From contig NZ_JANBBE010000005.1 of the NCBI RefSeq assembly GCF_024648825.1, positions 186,001 through 250,000 of the forward strand: DNA of 64,000 nt, read 5' to 3'. A program made the translations under genes and the position numbers. The notes beneath the pieces are model-generated. The model did no database searches and was not told the DNA's origin. It saw only the letters and a program-made list of their open reading frames with translations. The DNA is from Lentzea californiensis. Lineage in GTDB: Bacteria > Actinomycetota > Actinomycetes > Mycobacteriales > Pseudonocardiaceae. Below are positions 1 to 8,296 of the stretch, in pieces (position 1 is the stretch's first letter; the number at the start of each line of letters is the position of its first letter).

Positions 1-1836
1 TCGATCCTGTCCACTGTGGAATCGGCCGCGCCGGTGCTGGTCGTGCTGGATGACCTGCACCAGGCCGATCAGGAAACCCTCGCGGTGCTGGCCGCGTTCA
101 CCGGCCGGGTGCTCTCCGGTCGCGTGCTGATCGTCGCGACCTCGCGCTCCGCGGTGCCGTCGGAGGCCCTGGCGCGCGCGGAACCGGTCCGCGTGCAACT
201 CGGCGGTTTGGACGCAGAGGCCGTCGCCGCACTGGTGGGACCACGGGACGCGCGCGTGATCCACCAACGCACCGGCGGCAATCCCTTCTACGTCAAGGAA
301 CTCGGCCGGCTGGTCGCTTCGGGAGGCGACCTCGGCTCGGTGCCGGTGGGTGTGCGGGACGTGCTGCGCCACCGCCTCGCCGGGCTGCCGCCCGAGGCGC
401 GGACCGTGCTGCACCAGGCCTCCGTGCTGGGCAGGGCCGTCGAGGTGGACCTGCTGGCCGCGCTGGCCGGCCACGACGTGCTCGACGCGCTGGACCTGGC
501 GATCGAGGCCGGTTTCGTCGTCGAGGTGGCACCCGGCCACGCCAGGTTCACGCACCAGCTGGTGCGCGACACCCTGTACGAGGACGTGTCGCTGACCAGG
601 CGCGCACGCTGGCACGCCGCGGTGGCCGAGGCGTTGCCACCTGGCGACGTCCAACTGCTCGCTCACCACCACGCCCTCGCGGGTACGCGGAGTCCTGAGG
701 CGGTGAGGGCGCTCGCCGAGGCCGCGGCGGGGAACCGAGCACCGCGTGAGGCGGTGCGGTTGTGGCGCGCGGCGCTCGCGGCGGCCGGTTCGGAACGGCT
801 CGACCTGCTGACCGGCCTGGTCAGAGCCCTGGCGGTGAGCGGGGACCTGGAAGGGGCGCGGGAGCGGAGGTCGGCGGCGTTGCGGCTGGCCGAAGGTCCG
901 GCCGAGGTGGCCGAGGTGATCGGGTCGTTCGACGTCCCCGGCATCTGGACCACCAACGACGACCCTGCCCACTCCGCCGAACTCGTCGCCGCCGCGGAAC
1001 GGGTCCTGCCCGCCTTCCCCGGCCCGACCACCACCCGAGCCCGCCTGCTCGCCATGATCGCGATGGAGGACCGGGGAACCGGCGCCCGCCTCGGTGAAGC
1101 ACGGGAAGCCGAGGCCACGGCGCGTGCCCTCGGCGACCCCGAACTGCTGGCGTTCGCCCTGAACGCCCGCTTCATGCACACCTTTCACCGCACCGGCCTG
1201 GCTCCGGACCGTGCCGCGATCGGCAGGGAACTCCTCGAGGTCGCGTCCGGCCGCCTGGTGACCCACGAGGTGCTGGGCCACCTGGTCCTAGTCCAGGCCT
1301 GCTGCGCGCTGGCCGACTTCGGCACCGCCGACCAGCACGCGGCCGCGGCCGACGAACTGGCACAACGCCACGACCTGCCGCTGGTCGGCCTCTTCACCGA
1401 CTGGTACGCGGCGTTGAAGCTGGCGGCAGCCGGGAAGAAGGCCGAAGCCGACAGTGCGTACCGTGCCGCGGCCGACCGCGTCAGGGGCACCGGCATGTGG
1501 GGCATGGAACGCGGACTCCTGCCGCTGGCCCTGCTCAGCCTGCACGGCTCGTCCACAGTGGACCTCACCGACGACTGGGGCCCGCACCTCGACTGGGTGC
1601 GCCCGCTGGCGTTGCCGCACGACGAGGCGGTGCAAGCCGCGCGTGCACTTCCCGACGGGCCGGCGGACCTGCTCACGGAGGTCCGTGCCTGCCTGCTGGC
1701 GATGGCGGCGACCCGGCTGCGGGACGACGAACTCGCGGAGCGCGCACATGCGTTGCTCCTGCCCGCCAAGGACGAACTCGTGGCGGGTACCGGGCTGTTC
1801 ACCTTCGGCCCGGTGAAGGATTACCTACGCGGCTAG
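1..1836 (+). CDS. Large AAA ATPase regulator, C-terminal part only
   Basis: The reading frame is already open at base 1, so the gene starts upstream of the window. The 611 visible residues begin just before a Walker B motif (VLVVLDDLHQAD, residues about 13-24), so the P-loop lies outside. An NPFYVKE sensor-type motif follows, then a long helical TPR-like region. This layout is that of the STAND or AfsR/MalT-like ATPases that gate transcription in actinomycetes. No LuxR helix-turn-helix is present at the C-terminus. The DNA-binding domain, if there is one, must be N-terminal as in SARP/BTAD proteins. The stop codon overlaps the end of the converging SDR gene by 12 bases. The ligand and target genes cannot be read from the sequence. 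Confidence 0.8.
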   Translation, partial: SILSTVESAAPVLVVLDDLHQADQETLAVLAAFTGRVLSGRVLIVATSRSAVPSEALARAEPVRVQLGGLDAEAVAALVGPRDARVIHQRTGGNPFYVKELGRLVASGGDLGSVPVGVRDVLRHRLAGLPPEARTVLHQASVLGRAVEVDLLAALAGHDVLDALDLAIEAGFVVEVAPGHARFTHQLVRDTLYEDVSLTRRARWHAAVAEALPPGDVQLLAHHHALAGTRSPEAVRALAEAAAGNRAPREAVRLWRAALAAAGSERLDLLTGLVRALAVSGDLEGARERRSAALRLAEGPAEVAEVIGSFDVPGIWTTNDDPAHSAELVAAAERVLPAFPGPTTTRARLLAMIAMEDRGTGARLGEAREAEATARALGDPELLAFALNARFMHTFHRTGLAPDRAAIGRELLEVASGRLVTHEVLGHLVLVQACCALADFGTADQHAAAADELAQRHDLPLVGLFTDWYAALKLAAAGKKAEADSAYRAAADRVRGTGMWGMERGLLPLALLSLHGSSTVDLTDDWGPHLDWVRPLALPHDEAVQAARALPDGPADLLTEVRACLLAMAATRLRDDELAERAHALLLPAKDELVAGTGLFTFGPVKDYLRG

Positions 1837-2595
1837 TGCCGGTCCCAGCAGCAGACCGCCGTCCAGCACGAACTCCGACCCGGTCGCGAACGCGGCCTCC
1901 GGCGACGCCAGGTAGAGCACCAGTGCGGTGAACTCGCCGGGCTCACCGAGGCGCGGCACGGCGAACGGCGCGGGGGAGTAGAGGTCGCCGATCGCGGGCC
2001 GGCCGGCCTCGACCGGTTCGTGGATCAGCGGCGTCGACACGACGCCGGGGTGGATCGAGTTCACCCTGATCCCGTCGCGGCCGAGCTCCAGCGCGGCGGT
2101 CTTGGTCAGTCCGCGCAGCGCCCACTTGCTCGCGACGTACGGCGCGTAGAACGGCGAACCCACGTTGCCCATGGTCGAGGCGATGTTGACGATCGACCCG
2201 CCGCCGGCCCTGCGCAACGACGGCGCGACGTGCTTGATGCCGAGGAACTGCCCGGTCAGGTTGACCGCCAGGGTCCGGTCCCACACCTCGCGCGAGGTGT
2301 CCTCGATCAACGCGGCCGCGTGCTGCGCGCCCGCGTTGTTCACCAGCACCGACACCGGCCCGAACCGCTCCTCCGCGGCACGGACGGCCTCGGCCCAGGC
2401 GTCCTCGTCCGTCACGTCGAGCCGCACGGCGAACGCCCGCTCACCGAGTTCTTCGGCGACCTTCGAGCCCGCGTCCAGGTCGCGCGCGGCGATCACGACC
2501 TGTGCGCCTTCCGCGTGGAAGCCCCGCACGTGGCTCGCGCCCATCCCGCTCGTCGCGCCGGTGACGAGCACCGTCTTGCCGTCGAAGCGTCCCAT
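1825..2595 (-). CDS. Short-chain dehydrogenase/reductase
   Basis: A 256-residue classical SDR, the family's normal length. It has the N-terminal cofactor motif TGATSGMG, the NNAG motif, a catalytic Ser in NIASTMG, a YVASK catalytic Tyr/Lys pair, and IHPGVVSTP. It should be an NAD(P)-dependent oxidoreductase of the 3-alpha(20-beta)-hydroxysteroid or 3-oxoacyl reductase type. The substrate is unknown. The ATG at 2595 is preferred to the adjacent GTG at 2598 because GGAGG then sits at normal spacing. The gene is divergent from a TetR gene. Two palindromic operators lie in the shared promoter region, so the SDR is probably the repressor's main target. Confidence 0.9.
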   Translation of the reverse strand: MGRFDGKTVLVTGATSGMGASHVRGFHAEGAQVVIAARDLDAGSKVAEELGERAFAVRLDVTDEDAWAEAVRAAEERFGPVSVLVNNAGAQHAAALIEDTSREVWDRTLAVNLTGQFLGIKHVAPSLRRAGGGSIVNIASTMGNVGSPFYAPYVASKWALRGLTKTAALELGRDGIRVNSIHPGVVSTPLIHEPVEAGRPAIGDLYSPAPFAVPRLGEPGEFTALVLYLASPEAAFATGSEFVLDGGLLLGPALAA

Positions 2596-2608
2596 CACGT
2601 CCTCCAGT

Positions 2609-2628
2609 GGTGAGTTGAGTGACTCACC
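2609..2628. promoter_or_regulatory. TetR operator copy 1
   Basis: GGTGAGTTGAGTGACTCACC is an imperfect 20-bp palindrome with 7-bp outer arms. It differs from the perfect copy at 2654-2673 only in its left inner arm. It lies 14 bases upstream of the SDR start codon. Confidence 0.8.
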
Positions 2629-2653
2629 TCGGAACGGTAGGCGCGGGCGGCAT

Positions 2654-2673
2654 GGTGAGTCAAGTGACTCACC
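2654..2673. promoter_or_regulatory. TetR operator copy 2 (perfect palindrome)
   Basis: GGTGAGTCAAGTGACTCACC has two perfect 9-bp arms around a 2-bp centre. Its centre is 45 bp from that of copy 1, and it sits 20 bases before the GTG start of the TetR gene. Two matched sites in one divergent promoter fit autoregulation plus repression of the SDR gene. This is inferred from position and symmetry. Confidence 0.85.
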
Positions 2674-2692
2674 TCATGGCATACTGGACGGC

Positions 2693-3325
2693 GTGCCGAC
2701 CTACCACGAGCGCATGGCGGAGCAGAAGCGGACGGCGATCGTCGACGCGGCGACGGGGCTGTTCCTGGAATCCGGCTACGACAAGACCTCGCTCGCGCGC
2801 ATCGCCGACGCGGCCGGGGTGTCGAAGGCGACGCTGTTCAAGCAGTTCCCGACGAAGGCCGAGCTGTTCGACGCGATCGTCACGGACTACTGGCGCACGG
2901 AGGAAGGCGCGCTCACGCCGCAGCCCGGTGACCCGGAGAAGGGCCTGACCGCGCTCGGCAACCGGTACGTGGCGTTGCTGACCCGGCCGGGCATGGTCGC
3001 GTTGTTCCGCATCGTCATCGCCGAGGCGCCACGCTTCCCCGAACTCGGGCAGACCCAGTTCAAGCTGGGCAAGCAGCCGTTCTTCGACGCGGTTCGCGAC
3101 TACCTCGCCGCCGAACACGAGGCCGGCACGCTCACGGTCGAAGATCCCGTTCTGGCCGCCACGCAGTTCCTCGGCATGATCTCGAACTTCGCGTTCTGGC
3201 CCCGCATGCTGCTGGTGAACTGGGCGCCCACCGAGAAGGCCATGGCCCACTCGGTGGACGAGGCGGTCCAGACGGTCCTGGCCCGCCACGCGGTCACAGC
3301 GGCAACCGGCGCAGCGCGGGCTTGA
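2693..3325 (+). CDS. TetR/AcrR family repressor
   Basis: A 210-residue TetR-type repressor. The N-terminal helix-turn-helix reads SLARIADAAGVSKATLFKQF at about residues 34-53, followed by a helical ligand-binding domain. The reading frame is open much further upstream, but GTG at 2693 is chosen. It puts the HTH at the usual position, and the palindromic operators lie immediately before it. It probably represses the divergent SDR gene and itself through the 20-bp palindromes at 2609 and 2654. Its 3' end overlaps the converging acyl-CoA ligase gene by 32 bases. The inducer is unknown. Confidence 0.9.
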   Translation: MPTYHERMAEQKRTAIVDAATGLFLESGYDKTSLARIADAAGVSKATLFKQFPTKAELFDAIVTDYWRTEEGALTPQPGDPEKGLTALGNRYVALLTRPGMVALFRIVIAEAPRFPELGQTQFKLGKQPFFDAVRDYLAAEHEAGTLTVEDPVLAATQFLGMISNFAFWPRMLLVNWAPTEKAMAHSVDEAVQTVLARHAVTAATGAARA

Positions 3326-4730
3326 GGACCTTTCCGGACCCCGTGCGGGGCAGTTCGGCGACCACCTCGACGTGGACCGGGATCTTGTACTTCGCCAGGC
3401 GCGGCACCAGGAACTCCCGCAACCCGGCGGCGTCCACCAGGGCACCGTCGCGAGGCCGGACAAACGCCCGCCCGACCTCGCCCCAGCGCTGGTCCGGCAC
3501 CCCGACGACGGCGACCTCGGCCACGTCCGGGTGCGAGGTGATCGCGTTCTCCACCTCGGCCGGGTAGACGTTCTCGCCGCCGGAGATGTACATGTCCTTG
3601 AGCCGGTCGAGGACGTACAGGTGCCCGCCGTCGAGCCGTCCCAGGTCGCCGGTGCGGAACCAGCCGTCCTCGGTGAACGCGGCCGCCGTGGCGACCGGGT
3701 CGTTCCAGTAGCCCGGCGTGACGTTCGGGCCCTGCACCTCGATCTCGCCGCTCTCCGCCAGCCGCAGGTCGCCGAAGAACACGCACGGCCCGGCCGAGCC
3801 CGCCTTCAGCACGCTGTCCGCGGCCTCCAGGAACGTCGCTCCAGGTGCGGTCTCGGTGAGGCCGTAGCCCTGGCAGAACACCAGGCCCCGGTCCTGGTAG
3901 GCGTGGATCACCGCGTCCGGCACCGCCGCCCCGCCGCACAGCAGCACCCGCAACGACGACAGGTCCGCGCCGGGCCACGACGCGGAGGCGGCCAGGTCGG
4001 CGTACATCGTGGACACCCCGAACATCCACGTCACGCCGTGGTTCTCGATCAAGGAAACGCACTCGGCGACGTCCCAGCGCGAGGTGATCACGCTGTGCCC
4101 GCCCTTGATGAACGTGGGCAGCAACGTCTGGGTGAGCGCGGCGACGTGGAACAGCGGCGCGGTGACCAGCGTGACGTCGTCCGAGGCGACGTCGACGCCG
4201 ATCATCAGGTTGAAGGTGTTCCAGAGCAGGTTGGCGTGACTGAGCATCGCGCCCTTGGGCCTGCCGGTGGTGCCGGAGGTGTAGAGGATCAACGCGGTGT
4301 CGTCGATGGAGACCGGTTCGTCCAGCGGCTCGTCGGAGCCCTGGAGGAGCCAGTCCTCGTACGTCGCCAGCGACACCGCCCGCGGGTGCTCCACGACGTG
4401 CGACGGCGCGTGCACCAGCACGTGCGCGCCGCAGTCGGCGAGCTGGTAGTTGATCTCCGCCGGGGTGAGGCGGAAGTTCAACGGCACGAAGATCGCGCCC
4501 AGCAGGTGCGTGGCGAACATGGTCTCGGCGAACGACGGGTGGTTCGGGCCGAGGTACGCGACCCGGTCACCGTGCCGAACCCCTAGCTCCCGCAACCGCC
4601 ACGCCAGCCGGTTCGTGCGGACGGCCACCTCCTCGTACGAGGTCGAGATGCCGTCGAAGGTGAACGCCTCACGCTTCGGCGCCATGCGTGCTCGGCGGCG
4701 TGGCCAGCTGCCCAGTCCCGCGTTGCGCAT
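3294..4730 (-). CDS. Acyl-CoA ligase, probable p-hydroxycinnamoyl-CoA synthetase
   Basis: A 478-residue ANL-superfamily ligase that would activate a carboxylic acid to its acyl-CoA via an adenylate. The P-loop reads LILYTSGTTGRPKGAML. GYGLTETAPG, the GDLG hinge region and a C-terminal GKVLK lysine are all present. Start 4730 has AGGAGA seven bases upstream; an internal ATG at 4685 is a weaker alternative. It is the last gene of a five-gene operon and overlaps the MFS gene by 62 bases. With the neighbouring SDR, amidohydrolase, MaoC and carrier, the likeliest substrate is a hydroxycinnamate, by analogy with CouL/PhdA. That specificity is inference. The ligase family itself is certain. Confidence 0.88.
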   Translation of the reverse strand: MRNAGLGSWPRRRARMAPKREAFTFDGISTSYEEVAVRTNRLAWRLRELGVRHGDRVAYLGPNHPSFAETMFATHLLGAIFVPLNFRLTPAEINYQLADCGAHVLVHAPSHVVEHPRAVSLATYEDWLLQGSDEPLDEPVSIDDTALILYTSGTTGRPKGAMLSHANLLWNTFNLMIGVDVASDDVTLVTAPLFHVAALTQTLLPTFIKGGHSVITSRWDVAECVSLIENHGVTWMFGVSTMYADLAASASWPGADLSSLRVLLCGGAAVPDAVIHAYQDRGLVFCQGYGLTETAPGATFLEAADSVLKAGSAGPCVFFGDLRLAESGEIEVQGPNVTPGYWNDPVATAAAFTEDGWFRTGDLGRLDGGHLYVLDRLKDMYISGGENVYPAEVENAITSHPDVAEVAVVGVPDQRWGEVGRAFVRPRDGALVDAAGLREFLVPRLAKYKIPVHVEVVAELPRTGSGKVLKPALRRLPL

Positions 4731-5985
4731 CCCTGTCTCCTGTCAGGCTGGTCCGGCTGGTCTCGTGCAGCGTCACCGTGCAGAGGACGGTGAGCAGGCA
4801 GAACGCCGCGAGGATGAACGGGATCGCGCCCGTGCCCGAGGTCTTCTGCACCTGCGCGAAGAGCAACGGCGCGAGCCCCGCGCCCAGCCCTGCCAGCTGG
4901 TAGCCGAGCGAGGCGCCGGTGTAGCGGCTGCCGGTGTTGAACAGCTCGCTGTAGAGCGCGGCCAGCGGCCCGTACATCATCGGGTGGATGACGGCCTGGC
5001 CGAGCACGAGCGCGATGACGATGAACCCGTTGTCCACCATCGGGAACAGCACGAACCCGAACGCGGCCATGAGCACGGCGCCGACGAGCACGACGGGCCG
5101 CCGCCCCACCCTGTCGGACATCGCCGACCAGCCGATGATGCCGATCACCGCCAGTGCCGAGGACAGCGTCAGCGCGTTGAGGATCATCTGCCTGCTGTTG
5201 CCGGCCTGCACGCCGTACGCCAGCACGAACGTCGTCAGGGTCGACTGCGCGACGAACGCCGAGAGGCCGACGCCGATGCCGAGCGCCAACGTGCGCGGGT
5301 GGTTGCGCAGGACGTCGAGCAACGGCATCGAGCCGCGCTTCCGCTCCGCCTTGAAGACCGGCGTCTCCTCGACCTTCATCCGCACGAACAGGCCGATGCC
5401 CAGCAGCACCAGGCTCAGCAGGAACGGCACCCGCCAGCCCCAGTCGAGGAACGCCTGCTCACCGACCAGTGCCGCGGTACCGCTCAGGGCGAGCGTCGAC
5501 AGCACCATGCCGCACGGCGCGCCCGCGTTCGTGAAGCTCGCCCACAGCCCGCGCCGGGACGTGGCGTGTTCGGCCGACATGAGCACGGCGCCGCCCCACT
5601 CGCCGCCGACGGAGATGCCCTGCAGGACCCGCAGCAGGATCAGCCCGGCGGGCGCGAGCCAGCCGACCTGGGCGTAGGTGGGCAGCAGGCCGATCAGGAA
5701 GCTGGCCACGCCCATCAGGCTCATGGTCAGCACGAGCATCTTCTTGCGCCCCAGCAGGTCGCCGTAGTGTCCGAAGAGGATTCCGCCGAGCGGCCGGGCG
5801 AGGTAGCCGGTGGCGAACGTGCCGAAGCTCGCGATCGTCCCGACCAGCGGGTCCAGCGAGGAGAAGAAGACCTTGTTGAACACGACCGCGGAGGCCGTGG
5901 CGTAGAGCAGGAAGTCGTAGTACTCGATCACGCTGCCGAGAAAGCTCGACGCGACCGCACGGCGTAACTGCGTTGTTGGCGCCAT
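4669..5985 (-). CDS. MFS carrier of the metabolite:H+ symporter type
   Basis: A 438-residue 12-helix permease. The opening SSFLGSVIEYYDFLLYA and the loop motif GHYGDLLGRKKML are hallmarks of the MHS subgroup, which takes up aromatic acids, shikimate, benzoate and similar anions. It would import the substrate of the surrounding operon across the cytoplasmic membrane, in the role of CouT/PhdT. It lies nine bases after the MaoC stop codon and overlaps the downstream ligase gene. It is therefore translated from the same messenger as the catabolic enzymes. Substrate assignment comes from context only. Confidence 0.85.
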   Translation of the reverse strand: MAPTTQLRRAVASSFLGSVIEYYDFLLYATASAVVFNKVFFSSLDPLVGTIASFGTFATGYLARPLGGILFGHYGDLLGRKKMLVLTMSLMGVASFLIGLLPTYAQVGWLAPAGLILLRVLQGISVGGEWGGAVLMSAEHATSRRGLWASFTNAGAPCGMVLSTLALSGTAALVGEQAFLDWGWRVPFLLSLVLLGIGLFVRMKVEETPVFKAERKRGSMPLLDVLRNHPRTLALGIGVGLSAFVAQSTLTTFVLAYGVQAGNSRQMILNALTLSSALAVIGIIGWSAMSDRVGRRPVVLVGAVLMAAFGFVLFPMVDNGFIVIALVLGQAVIHPMMYGPLAALYSELFNTGSRYTGASLGYQLAGLGAGLAPLLFAQVQKTSGTGAIPFILAAFCLLTVLCTVTLHETSRTSLTGDRDAQRGTGQLATPPSTHGAEA

Positions 5986-5994
5986 GGCTTCACC

Positions 5995-6453
5995 TCATGT
6001 GTAGTGGCGGTAGACGGCACGTGCGACGCAAGCGGGCTTCGGGGAGCCCTCGATCTCGACGGTGAAGTCGACGGTGAGCTGCACGCCGTCGCCCGGCACG
6101 TCCTCGACGGTCGCGACCTGGCCGAGCAGCCGGATCTTGGCCCCGACCGGCACGGGCGCGGGGAACCGCACCTTGTCCAGCCCGTAGTTCAGGCTCATCC
6201 GCACGCCGGAGACCTCGAGGAGCTCGCTCATCAGCGGGATGAGCAGCGCCAGCGTCAGGTAGCCGTGCGCGATCGTGCCGCCGAACGGGCCGGAGGCGGC
6301 GCGTTCCGGGTCGACGTGGATCCACTGGTGGTCGTCGGTGGCGGTGGCGAACGTGTCGACGCGGCCCTGGTCGATCTGCAGCCAGTCGGTGTGCCCGAGG
6401 CTTTGTCCCGCCAGTGCTTTGAGTTCTGCGATTCCGTTGACGGAGATGGTCAC
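5995..6453 (-). CDS. MaoC-like (R)-specific enoyl-CoA hydratase
   Basis: A 152-residue hot-dog protein. The hydratase signature is FATATDDHQWIHVDPERA at about residues 30-47, with the catalytic Asp/His pair, followed by GGTIAHGYLTLAL. It would add water across the alpha,beta double bond of an aryl- or alkyl-enoyl-CoA. Its GTG start overlaps the amidohydrolase stop codon as GTGA at 6450-6453, so the two are translationally coupled. In the proposed side-chain shortening pathway it acts after CoA ligation and before the SDR. Confidence 0.88.
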   Translation of the reverse strand: MTISVNGIAELKALAGQSLGHTDWLQIDQGRVDTFATATDDHQWIHVDPERAASGPFGGTIAHGYLTLALLIPLMSELLEVSGVRMSLNYGLDKVRFPAPVPVGAKIRLLGQVATVEDVPGDGVQLTVDFTVEIEGSPKPACVARAVYRHYT

Positions 6454-7340
6454 GCGTCCTCCTTCACGAGTCCGAGCAGGCGGGCGGCGTTGTGCTTGAG
6501 GATCTTGGGACGGACCTCGTCGGAGATCTCGAGCTTCGCGAAGTCGGCCAGCCAGCGGTCGGGGGTGATGACGGGGTGGTCCGAGCCGAACAGGACCTTG
6601 TCCTGCAGCACGGTGTTGGCGTAGCGGACGAGCTGCGGCGGGAAGTACTTCGGCGACCAGCCGGACAGGTCGATGTACACGAACGGCTTGTGCGTGGCCA
6701 CCGCGAGCGCCTCGTCCTGCCACGGGAACGACGGGTGCGCCAGCACGATCCGCAGGTGCGGGAAGTCCACGGCGACGTCGTCCACGAGCATCGGATTGGA
6801 GTGCTTGAGCCTGATGCCGCCACCGCCCGGCACGCCGGCCCCGATCCCCGTTTGTCCACTGTGGAACAGCGCGGGCACGCCGAGCTCCTCGATCACCTCG
6901 TAGAGCGGGTACGCCATCCGGTCGTCCGGCGAGAAGTCCTGGAGGCTCGGGTGGAACTTGAAGCCCCGCACACCATGCTCCTCGACGAGCCTGCGCGCCT
7001 CGCGGACGGCCGTGCGGCCCTTCCACGGGTCGACGCTCGCGAACGGGATCAGCACGTCGGCGTGTTCGGCGCAGGACGCGGCGATCTCCTCGTTGGAGAT
7101 GCGCGGGTGGCCGGTGGCGTGCTCCGCGTCGACGGTGAAGATCACCGCGGCCATCCCGCGCTCGCGGTAGATCCCGGCCGTCTCGGCGATCGTCGGCTGG
7201 CGGTGGGCGGCCTTGAAGTACTTGGCGGACGCCTCGAGCAGCGCCGGGCTCAGTGAACTGTGGCCGTCGCCGGAGATCTCGGCGTGCGTGTGGACGTCGA
7301 TGGCGACGAGGCCGTCCACATCCATTCTGGGAACGTTCAC
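6450..7340 (-). CDS. Amidohydrolase, probable beta-ketoacyl-CoA hydrolase
   Basis: A 296-residue TIM-barrel amidohydrolase-2 family protein. It begins with the metal-binding DVHTH strand (AIDVHTH, residues about 13-19). Metal-ligand His residues are seen in KFHPS and LAHPS, and the C-terminal Asp in FGSDHPV. Relatives such as CouO and PhdC cleave 4-hydroxyphenyl-beta-ketoacyl-CoA hydrolytically to the benzoate plus acetyl-CoA. The operon partners (ligase, MaoC, SDR, carrier) are those expected for that route. Start GTG 7340 overlaps the SDR stop as GTGA, and its own stop overlaps the MaoC start the same way. ACMSD-like decarboxylase activity is the main alternative. Confidence 0.85.
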   Translation of the reverse strand: MNVPRMDVDGLVAIDVHTHAEISGDGHSSLSPALLEASAKYFKAAHRQPTIAETAGIYRERGMAAVIFTVDAEHATGHPRISNEEIAASCAEHADVLIPFASVDPWKGRTAVREARRLVEEHGVRGFKFHPSLQDFSPDDRMAYPLYEVIEELGVPALFHSGQTGIGAGVPGGGGIRLKHSNPMLVDDVAVDFPHLRIVLAHPSFPWQDEALAVATHKPFVYIDLSGWSPKYFPPQLVRYANTVLQDKVLFGSDHPVITPDRWLADFAKLEISDEVRPKILKHNAARLLGLVKEDA

Positions 7341-8215
7341 GGCGCCACCGGCTGCGGGATCCCGTAGGTCTCGGGCTCGAACTCGCCGAACCGCTCGGCG
7401 ATCGAGCCCGCCTGCCAGCCGCCGTCCGCGAACAGGACCTGCTTCTCGGCGGGGTGCGACCAGAGGGCGAGCCGGTCGCCGCCGATCCCGATCGCCTGTC
7501 CCGTCACGCCTTTCGCCGCGTCCGAGGCGAGGTACACGATCAGTTCGGCGACGTCCTCGACGGTGCCCAGGCCCTCGTCGCGCCGCACCCACTCCGGCAG
7601 TGGCGCGCCGTTGCGTTCCGACTCCTCGATCAACGGCGCGAACGCCGGGATCGTGCGGGTCATCTCGGTGGCGGCGACGGGGACGACCGCGTTGACGGCG
7701 ATGTCGGACCGGGCCAGTTCCAGGGCCCAGGTCCGTGCCATGGCGGCGATCCCGGCCTTGGCGGCGGCGTAGTTGGTCTGACCGAAGTTCCCGCGCTGGC
7801 CGGCGGGCGACGAGACCAGCACGAGGCTGCCGCCCGTTCCCTGCTCCCGCATCCGCACGGCCGCGGCGCGTGCGCAGGTGAAGGTGCCGCGCAGGTGCAC
7901 GTTGATCACGGCGTCGAAGTCGTCGTCGCTCATCTTCCACAGCACGCGGTCGCGCAGGATGCCCGCGTTGGTGACCAGCACGTCGAGCCGGCCGAACTCC
8001 TCGACGGCGGCGTCGACGAGCGCCTGGGCGGTCTCGGCCGTCCCGACCGGAGCGATCACCGCGCGTCCGCCGATGCTCGCCGCGACCTCGTGGACGACCT
8101 CGTCCACGTCGTTGACGACGACCTGGGCACCGTTGCGCGCCAACGCTTCCGCGTACGCCCGGCCCAGCCCGCGGCCGGCGCCTGTGACGATCGCGACCTT
8201 TCCCGACAACTCCAT
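7337..8215 (-). CDS. SDR, probable 3-hydroxyacyl-CoA dehydrogenase
   Basis: A 292-residue short-chain dehydrogenase. It carries TGAGRGLG for cofactor binding, NAG, a catalytic Ser in VLVSSPAG, and YAAAK. The C-terminal extension of about 40 residues resembles multifunctional-enzyme-type hydroxyacyl-CoA dehydrogenases. It is the first gene of the operon and would oxidise the beta-hydroxyacyl-CoA made by the MaoC hydratase. ATG 8215 (MELSGKV) is chosen over upstream in-frame options because it begins directly at the first beta strand. A GAGAGGA sequence precedes it at 8 bases. It is transcribed divergently from the PaaX-type regulator, its likely controller. Confidence 0.87.
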   Translation of the reverse strand: MELSGKVAIVTGAGRGLGRAYAEALARNGAQVVVNDVDEVVHEVAASIGGRAVIAPVGTAETAQALVDAAVEEFGRLDVLVTNAGILRDRVLWKMSDDDFDAVINVHLRGTFTCARAAAVRMREQGTGGSLVLVSSPAGQRGNFGQTNYAAAKAGIAAMARTWALELARSDIAVNAVVPVAATEMTRTIPAFAPLIEESERNGAPLPEWVRRDEGLGTVEDVAELIVYLASDAAKGVTGQAIGIGGDRLALWSHPAEKQVLFADGGWQAGSIAERFGEFEPETYGIPQPVAP

Positions 8216-8296
8216 CAGGCGAGTCCTCTCCGTTGGTTCGCGACCCAAAGTAGGGCATATTCATGACGCTCGTCTAGATGCTGCCCAACATGTATC

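Noticed and set aside
1..1836. First gene as a complete LuxR/LAL regulator
   Set aside because: No P-loop is visible and no C-terminal LuxR HTH exists. The gene enters from outside the window.
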